From positions 1 through 6,595 of the forward strand of contig CADBME010000276.1 of the NCBI GenBank assembly GCA_902795715.1: 6,595 nt of DNA, read 5' to 3'. Under the pieces are notes generated by a model. That model was not told the origin of the DNA and ran no database searches. It was given only the letters and a program-made list of their open reading frames with translations. Position numbers and translations under genes: made by a program. Shown here piece after piece: positions 1-5,982 of the stretch. Numbering within the stretch: position 1 is the first letter of the stretch; every line of letters starts with the position of its first letter. This DNA comes from an uncultured Lachnospiraceae bacterium. Its GTDB lineage: Bacteria > Bacillota_A > Clostridia > Lachnospirales > Lachnospiraceae.

Positions 1-278
1 CGGGCATCCTTTGGAAAATAGTTTTCCCAGGGAATATCCCGTATCCCCTGAAATAGTTCTTCAAAGGTTACCGCCTTGAATTCTCCGCATTTGAGCAGGA
101 TACGCTGGGCTGACCGGAGAAATACATTGGCTCTTGGCCCGGCTTCAATTCCACCGGCAAAAACAATCCTTCCGTCCTCTACAGACCGGATTTCATATCC
201 GAGTTTATCGATTTCTCTTTTACAGACAGCTTCCAGCCCGAAATGGCAGGGAACCATATATTCATAGAGATTTTTCAT
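1..278 (-). CDS. THUMP-type class I SAM-dependent RNA methyltransferase (RlmL/YpsC-like), N-terminal part only
   Basis: The 92 visible codons begin MKNLYEYMVPCHFGLEAVCK and continue with KREIDKLGYE, RANVFLRSAQRILLK, GEFKAVTFEELFQG, IPWENYFPKDA. This is the characteristic start of the RlmL/YpsC family: a small ferredoxin-like segment opening with a (C/P)xFGLEA motif, leading into the THUMP RNA-binding domain. Family members methylate a guanine N2 in 23S rRNA, using a Rossmann methyltransferase domain at the C-terminus. That domain lies beyond base 1 and cannot be seen, so activity and exact target are inferred from the family only. The chosen ATG at 278 is 7 nt after the tyrS stop. A second ATG at codon 8 is less likely because it would delete conserved N-terminal residues. 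The Shine-Dalgarno is weak; a GGGAAG stretch at the very end of tyrS may serve. The short gap suggests co-transcription with tyrS. Confidence 0.85.
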   Translation of the reverse strand, partial: MKNLYEYMVPCHFGLEAVCKREIDKLGYEIRSVEDGRIVFAGGIEAGPRANVFLRSAQRILLKCGEFKAVTFEELFQGIRDIPWENYFPKDA

Positions 279-285
279 CTTTTCT

Positions 286-1515
286 TTACTTCCCGATTAC
301 CTTGGCATATTTCTTTTTGCCCCTCTTGAGGACACGGCCTTCCGGACCCAGATCTTCCAGACTGTAGCTGGCTTTGATATCGGTCACCTTCTCACCGTCC
401 AGAGATACGCCGCCCTGCTGGACATTTCTTCTGGCCTCAGACCGGTTGGGTGCCAGCTCTGCCTTGACCAGAAGCCCGAGAATATCGATGGATCCGTCTC
501 TGAGATCTTCTTCTCCAATCTCATAGGTTGGCATGTTGGCTGTCGCTGCGCCGCCTGCGCTAAAGAGGGCCTGTGCTCCCTCCCTTGCCTTCTTTGCTTC
601 TTCCTCTCCGTGAACCAGACCAGTCAGTTCATAAGCCAGGATATCCTTGGCCTTGTTGAGCTCACTGCCCTCCCACTTGTCCATGGCATCGATTTCCTCA
701 AGGGGCAGGAAAGTCAGCATACGAATGCACTTGAGCACATCGGCATCGGATACATTTCTCCAGTACTGGTAGAAATCAAAAGGTGAAGTTTTATTGGGAT
801 CCAGCCACACAGCTCCGCTCTGGGTCTTGCCCATCTTCTTGCCTTCGGAATTCAGCAGAAGGGTGATGGTCATAGCATGGGCATCCTCTCCAAGCTTTCT
901 CCGGATCAGCTCTGTGCCGGCTAACATATTGCTCCACTGGTCATTTCCTCCAAACTGCATATTGCAGCCGTATTTTCTGTAGAGTTCCAGGAAGTCATAG
1001 GCCTGCATGATCATATAGTTAAACTCGAGGAAGGATAAGCCTTTTTCCATACGCTGCTTGTAGCATTCTGCCCGGAGCATGTTGTTGACAGAGAAGCAGG
1101 CTCCTACTTCACGAAGAAGGTCAATATAGTTCAGATCCATCAGCCAGTCTGCATTGTTGACCATCATGGCCTTATCATCTGAAAAATCGATAAAGCGGCT
1201 CATCTGCACTTTAAAACAGTCAATATTGTGCTGAATGGTCTCTTTGGTCATCATCTGACGCATATCGGTACGGCCGGAGGGATCTCCGATCATTCCCGTA
1301 CCCCCACCTAGAAGGGCAATGGGTTTGTTTCCGGCCATCTGAAGGCGTTTCATAAGACAAAGGGCCATAAAATGCCCCACATGCAGGCTGTCAGCTGTCG
1401 GGTCAAAGCCGATGTAGAAGGTCGCTTTTCCCTCGTTGACCATGTTTCTGATTTCTTCTTCATTGGTAACCTGGGCAATCAGTCCTCTTGCCACAAGCTC
1501 GTCATATACTTTCAT
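286..1515 (-). CDS. tyrS: Tyrosyl-tRNA synthetase (tyrosine--tRNA ligase)
   Basis: This cytoplasmic class I synthetase of 409 aa attaches tyrosine to tRNA-Tyr using ATP. The first class I signature is HVGH at residues 45-48 in the context [16 protein letters not shown]. The second is KMGKT at 227-231, a variant of KMSKS like the KFGKT form known in Bacillus-type TyrS. The tyrosine-pocket segments [10 protein letters not shown] (165-174) and FGGNDQWSN (188-196) are present. The C-terminus, about 343-405, has the S4-like RNA-binding domain ([22 protein letters not shown], given here in two parts: [10 protein letters not shown] and [12 protein letters not shown]). Length matches the usual 400-430 aa. 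The ATG at 1515 is preceded by a good GGGAGG Shine-Dalgarno at 1525-1530 with a 9-nt spacer. Upstream are a strong promoter and a T-box-like leader, so expression probably responds to uncharged tRNA-Tyr. The methyltransferase gene follows 7 nt after the stop. Confidence 0.97.
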   Translation of the reverse strand: MKVYDELVARGLIAQVTNEEEIRNMVNEGKATFYIGFDPTADSLHVGHFMALCLMKRLQMAGNKPIALLGGGTGMIGDPSGRTDMRQMMTKETIQHNIDCFKVQMSRFIDFSDDKAMMVNNADWLMDLNYIDLLREVGACFSVNNMLRAECYKQRMEKGLSFLEFNYMIMQAYDFLELYRKYGCNMQFGGNDQWSNMLAGTELIRRKLGEDAHAMTITLLLNSEGKKMGKTQSGAVWLDPNKTSPFDFYQYWRNVSDADVLKCIRMLTFLPLEEIDAMDKWEGSELNKAKDILAYELTGLVHGEEEAKKAREGAQALFSAGGAATANMPTYEIGEEDLRDGSIDILGLLVKAELAPNRSEARRNVQQGGVSLDGEKVTDIKASYSLEDLGPEGRVLKRGKKKYAKVIGK

Positions 1516-1550
1516 CCTTCGTTTCCTCCCATTTTAAACAGAGTACAAAT

Positions 1551-1579
1551 GAAAAGCCCGCCCCCTAAAGGACGAGCTT
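1551..1579 (-). terminator. Rho-independent attenuator in the tyrS leader
   Basis: On the minus strand AAGCTCGTCC (1579-1570) pairs with GGGCGGGCTT (1563-1554) in an unbroken 10-bp stem counting two U-G pairs, with a 6-nt loop TTTAGG. It is followed by a short U-rich run (CUUUUCAUUUG). It lies 36 nt before the tyrS ATG, and its 5' arm overlaps the T-box antiterminator, so it is probably a conditional attenuator and not an end-of-gene terminator. Confidence 0.75.
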
Positions 1580-1706
1580 GACTTTCGTTCTACCACCATT
1601 ATTCGCAGTGCTGTTTTGTTAAAATCAAAGCCTTATCCCATATTATCAAGGCCTGCACATCCGCATATGCCTTGTCTATGCCTTAACGCAAGCTTTTTCA
1701 ATAATA
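1551..1706 (-). promoter_or_regulatory. Probable tyrosine T-box leader (riboswitch) controlling tyrS, divergent and short
   Basis: The minus-strand leader carries the T-box bulge TGGTAGAACG at 1595-1586. Its UGGU (1595-1592) is complementary to an ACCA tRNA end, as expected for tRNA-Tyr with discriminator A. Two exclusive folds are visible. In the antiterminator, ACG (1588-1586) pairs with CGU (1574-1572), GG (1597-1596) with CC (1571-1570) and AA (1600-1599) with UU (1568-1567), leaving the usual 7-nt bulge UGGUAGA. In the terminator, the same CGUCC becomes part of a 10-bp stem. Upstream, AAAGCUU (1696-1690) pairs with AGGCUUU (1633-1627) to close a putative small Stem I, topped by a hairpin at 1647-1674. 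A UAU Tyr codon at 1642-1640, followed by G, is a possible specifier. No UAC, AGUA or distal T-loop module was recognised. The antiterminator logic is convincing; Stem I is tentative. Confidence 0.68.
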
Positions 1707-1712
1707 ACAATG

Positions 1713-1741
1713 ATTCTATCGAATGAGCCTGCATTTGTCAA
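1713..1741 (-). promoter_or_regulatory. Strong sigma-A-type promoter of tyrS
   Basis: A perfect -35 TTGACA (1741-1736) is separated by exactly 17 nt from a -10 TAGAAT (1718-1713). The predicted start near 1706 would give a leader of about 190 nt before tyrS. The -35 box contains the TGA stop codon (1740-1738) of the preceding C39-like gene, so the promoter begins inside the coding end of that gene. No separate terminator for that gene is seen, so some read-through into tyrS is possible. Confidence 0.85.
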
Positions 1742-2505
1742 CCATCAATCAGAATAAAGCCTCCTGTATTCCAGCGATGGTCAAAGTAGAGATTGACAGC
1801 TTTGGGATTGATCCGGGGAAACATATACTGCATCAGGCTGGATAAGCGATCTCTCTTTAAGCGCTGCCGGCTTCCGGCCCAATCTCTGGTTGCGGAATCC
1901 GCAAAGATCACTTTTCCGGTCCGGTCATATCCCAGGAGAACCATGGTGTGATAGGAACCGGCATATCTTCGATCATTGATCGAGACAGGTATCCCTCTTT
2001 TTTTCCGGATCCGGCTGGTTTCGATCACGACTGGTCTTCCTGACTTCAGATGCTTTTCAATAAGAAAATAAGCCTGGCGGTCCCTGTATGCTCCAATATA
2101 TCGGTTTCTTATACCTTCCGATTCCAGGATTCTGGAGATGCCGTAAAGAGTCACCGGCATCTGCCTTTGACATGATCCCGAATAATTGGCCATCCACACC
2201 TCATCCGGGAAATGTCCTGCTTCCACAATCCGGATGGTATCATCCGGTCTTAAAGCCCTGTAATCCGGGCAATAAGCAGCCAGCAAGCTGGTCAGACTGC
2301 AGCAGGCGCAGCCATGGTGATTGATATAATCACTGTAATCACCATAGGTCATGGCATTCTGGGCGAAAACAGGGAAGGAAGCAAAAGATGTCCTGACCAA
2401 AAGCTGTGAACAGGCAAGGTCACGGGGATCTCCCTTTGCCGTAAGAAACCAGTCTCCATCACTGTTTTTTTGGCATTTTAAAATGATTTCGGGAATCCGA
2501 TTCAT
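1738..2505 (-). CDS. C39-like papain-fold cysteine peptidase, no signal peptide
   Basis: This 255-aa protein has the layout of the C39/C39_2 peptidase-like family. A FPVFAQN segment has Gln49 as candidate oxyanion residue, followed by a cysteine-rich HHGCACCSLTSLLAAY helix start (Cys66, Cys68, Cys69), then GSYHTMVLLGYD with His186 and VIFADSATRDW with Asp203. These make a plausible Cys-His-Asp triad; Cys66 in the Gly-Cys context is the likeliest nucleophile. The peptide target is unknown. The start is well fixed: AAAGGA lies 5 nt before the ATG and an in-frame TGA sits six codons upstream (2524-2526), so no longer N-terminus is possible. No signal peptide or transmembrane segment is visible, which is odd because many relatives are exported. 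It follows glgB by 53 nt with no terminator and is probably co-transcribed. Its last 150 residues align with the gene at the right edge of the window. The biological role is not known. Confidence 0.8.
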   Translation of the reverse strand: MNRIPEIILKCQKNSDGDWFLTAKGDPRDLACSQLLVRTSFASFPVFAQNAMTYGDYSDYINHHGCACCSLTSLLAAYCPDYRALRPDDTIRIVEAGHFPDEVWMANYSGSCQRQMPVTLYGISRILESEGIRNRYIGAYRDRQAYFLIEKHLKSGRPVVIETSRIRKKRGIPVSINDRRYAGSYHTMVLLGYDRTGKVIFADSATRDWAGSRQRLKRDRLSSLMQYMFPRINPKAVNLYFDHRWNTGGFILIDG

Positions 2506-2558
2506 TGATTTCCTTTTTCTCCCTCAGTCGTGGTTCCTGTCTGACTCCTGATAGGTGA

Positions 2559-4472
2559 TCAGAATTTGAAGACAGCGACACCGTAAGCCGGCAGGTCATA
2601 GGCAATAGAGAAGGGTCTTCCATCGCATTCGGACTTGACCGGTTTATAAGTAAGGGGTCTTTCCTTTCCTTCTCCGCCAAATCTGGCATCATCACTGTTG
2701 AGAACCAGCTTATGCTTGCGCCGGCAGGTCGTTCCTACCCGGTAATCCGGACGGGCTACCGGTGTGAAATTGCAAACGAAAAGCATGTTGTTCTTTCCAT
2801 TCTCCGAATGGCGTACAAAGGAAAAGATGCTGCGGTCGCCGTCATTGGGATTGATCCACTCAAAGCCTTCCGGCCAGCAATCGTATTCATAAAGGCATTT
2901 ATTGGTCTTATAAAGATGAAGGAGTTCCTTAACATAATCCTGCATCCACCGATTTCGATTCTCAGCCAGAAGGAACCAGTCAAGCTCCCGGGCCTCACTC
3001 CATTCCCTGTGCTGGCCGAATTCCTGTCCCATGAAAAGGAGTTTCTTTCCGGGATGGCCGAACATGAAAGCATAGCCTACCATCAGATTTCGGAACTTAT
3101 CATCGTAAAGTCCCGGCATCTTCTCGACCATGGAACACTTGAGGTGAACTACCTCGTCGTGGGAAAGAACCAGCATGTAATTTTCGGCATAAGCATAACT
3201 CATGGCGAAGGTCATTTTATTGTGGCTTCCCTTCCGATAGAGGGGATCCAGCTTCATGTATTCGAGGAAGTCATGCATCCACCCCATATTCCACTTGAGG
3301 CTGAAATCCAGACCTCCGTACTGAGCCTGGTCTGTAATCTTGGGCCATGCGGTAGATTCCTCTGCAATCATGACAGCTCCCGGATTGCGGCCTTTGACCA
3401 CTGTATTCAGATGCTTGAAGAACTCAATTGCTTCCAGATTCTCATTGCCCCCGTATTCATTGGCAACCCACTGGCCATCCTCACGGCCGTAATCGAGATA
3501 GAGCATGGAAGCAACCGCATCTACCCGGAGTCCGTCCACATGATATTTTTCTACCCAGAAAAGAGCATTGGAAATCAGGAAATTCTTTACCTCTGTCTTG
3601 CCGAAATCAAATACCTTGGTTCCCCAATCCGGATGTTCACCCTTTCTGGGATCAGCATATTCATAGAGGCAGGTTCCGTCAAACTCTGCCAGTCCAAAGG
3701 CATCTCTTGGGAAATGGGCCGGTACCCAGTCCAGAATCACACCAATGTTGTTCCTGTGCATATAGTTCATAAAAAACTGAAAATCCTGAGGAGACCCGTG
3801 GCGGGATGTCGGTGCAAAATAATTGGTGACCTGATAGCCCCAGGATCCATCAAAGGGATGCTCGGCAATACCCATCAACTCTATGTGGGTATAGCCCATC
3901 TCTTTCACATATTTGGCCAGGCGGACTGCCAGCTCCCTGTAGTTGTAATATCCGTCCTCATCCTCATCGGTAACCGGATGGCGCATCCAGGAGCCCGGAT
4001 GTACTTCATAGACTGACATGGCATCCTTCCTGGAATTAAAATGCAGCCTCTTTTCCATCCATTTCTTATCTGTCCAGCGGAAACCGGAAAGATCTGTTAC
4101 AACCGATGCATTGTTGGGTCTTTTCTCAGCCTGGAAGGCAAAGGGATCTACTTTCTGGATTTTCTCTCCCTTCTCGGTTGTGATACAGTATTTGTAAATC
4201 TGTCCTTTCTTGAAACCGGGAATAAAGAGTTCCCAGATTCCAAGGGGTTTGAGCCTGTTCATAGGCGTCGCGTCTTCATTCCATCCATTGAAGTCGCCAA
4301 CAATATGCACCGCTTCTGCATTCGGTGCCCATACGGCAAAATATACCCCCTTCTTCCCGTCGTGTGTCAGTACATGGGCCCCTAATTTGTTATATATGTC
4401 ATAATGGGTACCCGTTCCAAACAGATACTGATCGTATTCCGTAACAAAATTATAATCTTTTTGCTCTGCCAT
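2559..4472 (-). CDS. glgB: 1,4-alpha-glucan (glycogen) branching enzyme
   Basis: GlgB cuts alpha-1,4 glucan chains and reattaches them as alpha-1,6 branches during glycogen synthesis in the cytoplasm. The 637-aa protein has an N-terminal CBM48 domain (about 25-115; GVYFAVWAPNAEAVHIVGDF then NGWN). The GH13 barrel follows: YEVHPGSW (155-162), region I DWVPAHFP (248-255), region II GLRVDAVASM with nucleophile Asp318, region III MIAEEST with acid/base Glu371, and region IV LSHDEVVH with Asp439. The all-beta C-terminal domain ends VAVFKF. All key GH13 residues are present and length is normal for a GlgB lacking the extra N1 module of longer enzymes. The start at 4472 is chosen because GGGAGGGG (4483-4476) lies just upstream. 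An upstream in-frame ATG at 4571 would begin inside the preceding terminator hairpin, upstream of the promoter. No other glg genes are next to it. Confidence 0.96.
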   Translation of the reverse strand: MAEQKDYNFVTEYDQYLFGTGTHYDIYNKLGAHVLTHDGKKGVYFAVWAPNAEAVHIVGDFNGWNEDATPMNRLKPLGIWELFIPGFKKGQIYKYCITTEKGEKIQKVDPFAFQAEKRPNNASVVTDLSGFRWTDKKWMEKRLHFNSRKDAMSVYEVHPGSWMRHPVTDEDEDGYYNYRELAVRLAKYVKEMGYTHIELMGIAEHPFDGSWGYQVTNYFAPTSRHGSPQDFQFFMNYMHRNNIGVILDWVPAHFPRDAFGLAEFDGTCLYEYADPRKGEHPDWGTKVFDFGKTEVKNFLISNALFWVEKYHVDGLRVDAVASMLYLDYGREDGQWVANEYGGNENLEAIEFFKHLNTVVKGRNPGAVMIAEESTAWPKITDQAQYGGLDFSLKWNMGWMHDFLEYMKLDPLYRKGSHNKMTFAMSYAYAENYMLVLSHDEVVHLKCSMVEKMPGLYDDKFRNLMVGYAFMFGHPGKKLLFMGQEFGQHREWSEARELDWFLLAENRNRWMQDYVKELLHLYKTNKCLYEYDCWPEGFEWINPNDGDRSIFSFVRHSENGKNNMLFVCNFTPVARPDYRVGTTCRRKHKLVLNSDDARFGGEGKERPLTYKPVKSECDGRPFSIAYDLPAYGVAVFKF

Positions 4473-4512
4473 CTTCCCCTCCCAAAGGTATTCATTAGTA
4501 TTTGTAAACAGG

Positions 4513-4527
4513 CCGGTCACAGACCGG
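4513..4527 (-). promoter_or_regulatory. CCGGTC palindrome at the 5' end of the glgB transcript
   Basis: A perfect inverted repeat, CCGGTC-ACA-GACCGG, starts about 2 nt after the predicted glgB transcription start. It could be a repressor operator, or a small 6-bp RNA hairpin with a triloop that protects the mRNA 5' end. The U-rich stretch after it (CCTGTTTAC) is too weak for a confident attenuator. Confidence 0.4.
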
Positions 4528-4535
4528 TGTATCTG

Positions 4536-4563
4536 ATTATAACACAGAACGGGCGATTGCGAA
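4536..4563 (-). promoter_or_regulatory. Extended -10 promoter of glgB
   Basis: A consensus TATAAT (4541-4536) is preceded directly by TGT, giving the extended -10 motif TGNTATAAT. The best -35 is a partial match, TTCGCA (4563-4558), at 16 nt. The predicted start is near 4529, leaving an untranslated leader of about 57 nt. The -35 region and spacer lie inside the ilvE terminator hairpin. Confidence 0.75.
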
Positions 4564-4580
4564 ACTTGCAATCGCCCGTT
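4548..4580 (-). terminator. 13-bp hairpin, probable terminator of ilvE
   Basis: AACGGGCGATTGC (4548-4560) and GCAATCGCCCGTT (4568-4580) form a perfect 13-bp stem with a 7-nt loop. On the minus strand it is followed by UUCUGUGUU, a broken U tract, and lies 64 nt after the ilvE stop. The intervening bases 4581-4644 are AT-rich with nothing else seen. The opposite strand has only UUU after the stem and no gene ends there, so the minus orientation is preferred. Confidence 0.7.
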
Positions 4581-4644
4581 TAATCATATCCTTTTTAAAT
4601 AATAGAAAAATGGAATAGCTGTAATATGGGATTTTATGAACGTA

Positions 4645-5670
4645 TCAGCAGATTTCCTTAATCCAGCCTTCCGGGGCCTCAATATGTCCCATCTGAATTC
4701 CGGTAAGGGTCTCATAGAGCTTCCGGGTAATCGGACCCATATCCTCCATACCGCTGGGGAAGAGGATTTCCTTGCCATGGTCGACAATCTTACCCACCGG
4801 TGAAATTACAGCTGCCGTACCGCAGAGACCACATTCTGCAAAGTCTTTTACTTCATCAAAGAAGACTTCCCTGTGCTCCACTTCCATATCCAGATAATGC
4901 TCTGCCACATACATGATCGACCGGCGGGTGATCGAGGGCAGAATACTGTCGGATTTGGGTGTTACAAGTTTCCCGTCCCTGGTGATGAAAATAAAGTTGG
5001 CTCCACCGGTCTCCTCAACCTTAGTCCTGGTTCCCGGATCCAGATAAAGGTTCTCATCGAATCCCTCTTTATGGGCATCTATAATGGCATGAAGGCTCAT
5101 GGCATAGTTGAGGCCTGCTTTGATGTGACCGGTTCCGTGGGGGGCTGCCCGGTCAAAATCGGAAACACGAATAGTGATCGGCTTCACGCCACCCTTGAAA
5201 TAAGGACCTACCGGTGTTACAAAAATCCTGAACTGGTATTCATCAGCAGGTTTCACGCCGATTACAGGATTAGACCCGAACATATAGGGACGGATGTAGA
5301 GAGTGGCACCGGAACCGTAGGGCGGAACCCAGGCCGCATTTGCCTTTACAGTCTCCACAACACTTTCTACAAAGCGATCTTCCGGGAAGACAGGCATTTC
5401 AAGTCTTCTAGCAGAATCAGCCATACGTGCTGCATTCAGATCGGGGCGGAAACAGACAATTCTTCCATCTTCCGTCGTATAAGCCTTCAGTCCCTCAAAA
5501 ATAGTCTGAGCATACTGGAAAACACCGGCACACTCATTGAGAACAATATTGGCATCTTCCGTAAGGCCGCCTTCATCCCATGCTCCATCCTTGTAATTGG
5601 AAACAAACCTCTTATCCGTGACCTGATAAGCGAAGCCCAGCTCTCCCCAGTTGATATCCTTCTTCTGCAT
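4645..5670 (-). CDS. ilvE: Branched-chain amino acid aminotransferase (PLP fold type IV)
   Basis: IlvE catalyses reversible transamination of Leu, Ile and Val with 2-oxoglutarate, the last step of their synthesis, in the cytoplasm. The 341-aa length fits the BCAT subgroup that includes the eukaryotic enzymes. Diagnostic segments are YAQTIFEGLKAY (53-64), RPDLNAARMADSARRLEMP (75-93), LYIRPYMFGS with Arg127, GTGHIKAGLNYAMSL with PLP-binding Lys184, VEETGGANFIF (218-228) with the fold-IV glutamate, TPKSDSILPSITRRS (237-251), and CGTAAVISPVG (283-293). The ATG at 5670 is followed at once by conserved sequence and preceded by GGGAAG (5684-5679) 8 nt upstream. It has its own promoter and a terminator-like hairpin after it, so it is probably monocistronic. 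No ilvBCD or leu genes are beside it. No truncation or missing catalytic residue is apparent. Confidence 0.96.
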   Translation of the reverse strand: MQKKDINWGELGFAYQVTDKRFVSNYKDGAWDEGGLTEDANIVLNECAGVFQYAQTIFEGLKAYTTEDGRIVCFRPDLNAARMADSARRLEMPVFPEDRFVESVVETVKANAAWVPPYGSGATLYIRPYMFGSNPVIGVKPADEYQFRIFVTPVGPYFKGGVKPITIRVSDFDRAAPHGTGHIKAGLNYAMSLHAIIDAHKEGFDENLYLDPGTRTKVEETGGANFIFITRDGKLVTPKSDSILPSITRRSIMYVAEHYLDMEVEHREVFFDEVKDFAECGLCGTAAVISPVGKIVDHGKEILFPSGMEDMGPITRKLYETLTGIQMGHIEAPEGWIKEIC

Positions 5671-5706
5671 AATCTCTACTTCCCTTCATTCATAAATTTT
5701 AACCAA

Positions 5707-5727
5707 TTGCGAATATTATTTCGCGAA
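5707..5727 (-). promoter_or_regulatory. Imperfect inverted repeat in the ilvE leader
   Basis: GCGAA (5709-5713) and TTCGC (5720-5724) form a 5-bp stem around a 6-nt AT loop, extended by flanking TT/AA after one mismatch. On the minus strand TTCGC also occurs as a direct repeat 14 nt apart. The site is at roughly +6 to +27 of the predicted ilvE transcript, a position where a repressor could bind, but no known operator was recognised. Confidence 0.35.
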
Positions 5728-5739
5728 CTGCTGCCAATT

Positions 5740-5769
5740 ATTATAGCACACTCTTTAGTCTTTTACCAA
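5740..5769 (-). promoter_or_regulatory. Sigma-A-type promoter of ilvE
   Basis: A perfect -10 TATAAT (5745-5740) has a moderate -35 TTGGTA (5769-5764) at 18 nt. The predicted start near 5733 gives a leader of about 60 nt before the ilvE ATG. That is too short for a T-box, so any leader control would have to act through the small inverted repeat it contains. Confidence 0.75.
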
Positions 5770-5833
5770 TATTTAAATCGAGTTATTGGACGGAAGGGGC
5801 TGCGGTCTCCGGCTTTATGGCGGGCAAAGAAGG

Positions 5834-5863
5834 AGCCCGGGCGGAAAATTCCTTGCCCGGGCT
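5834..5863 (-). terminator. GC-rich hairpin, possible terminator after the C39-like gene
   Basis: AGCCCGGGC (5834-5842) and GCCCGGGCT (5855-5863) form a perfect 9-bp stem with a 12-nt loop. On the minus strand it is followed by a pyrimidine-rich but U-poor CUCCUUCUUUG, so termination would be imperfect. It lies about 120 nt after the stop of the C39-like gene. The arm core GCCCGGGC is itself palindromic, and a further CGGGC at 5821-5825 can compete for pairing. Confidence 0.5.
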
Positions 5864-5886
5864 GCAGTCCTGTCATTATCTGGCAG

Positions 5887-5912
5887 ACTTGTGCAGAGAA
5901 AGATGCACAAGT
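5887..5912. repeat. Perfect 9-bp inverted repeat (hairpin) in the intergenic region
   Basis: ACTTGTGCA (5887-5895) and TGCACAAGT (5904-5912) are exact inverted copies around an 8-nt purine loop. No U tract follows on either strand, so it does not look like a simple terminator. It sits one base from the next inverted repeat. Confidence 0.6.
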
Positions 5913-5913
5913 T

Positions 5914-5945
5914 GGTCTCGCAACCCGCGGGGAATGGTCAAGACC
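5914..5945 (-). repeat. Second intergenic hairpin, paired better in minus-strand RNA
   Basis: In minus-strand RNA GGUCUUG (5945-5939) pairs fully with CGAGACC (5920-5914) through one U-G pair, and ACC/GGU extends the stem inward past a small bulge. In plus-strand RNA the same site has a C-A mismatch. This favours a transcript running down from the C39-like gene. Confidence 0.5.
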
Positions 5946-5982
5946 CTTCCGATCGGGCTGGTAAAAAGACTTACAGAGTGAT

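Noticed and set aside
2459..2695. A 78-codon minus-strand open frame between glgB and the C39-like gene
   Set aside because: It overlaps the end of glgB and the start of the C39-like gene in another frame, with no sign of coding.
2712..4016. A 434-codon open frame on the plus strand
   Set aside because: It is wholly antisense to glgB, whose protein shows complete GH13 motifs. The plus-strand protein shows no family features.
4473..4571. Upstream ATG that would add 33 residues to GlgB
   Set aside because: It starts within the ilvE terminator hairpin, before the glgB promoter, and lacks a good ribosome binding site. ATG 4472 has a strong one and gives a normal N-terminus.
4822..4833. CGLC in IlvE as the redox CxxC switch of human mitochondrial BCAT
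   Set aside because: The human CxxC lies after the conserved GTA, whereas CGLC here lies before it, so the positions do not correspond.
5671..5733. A T-box or peptide attenuator in front of ilvE
   Set aside because: The leader after the predicted start is only about 60 nt, with no UGGN bulge, no U-tract terminator and no short Leu/Ile/Val-rich reading frame.
4873..5964. A 363-codon open frame on the plus strand
   Set aside because: It is mostly antisense to ilvE and runs across its promoter and the hairpin region. No recognisable domain.
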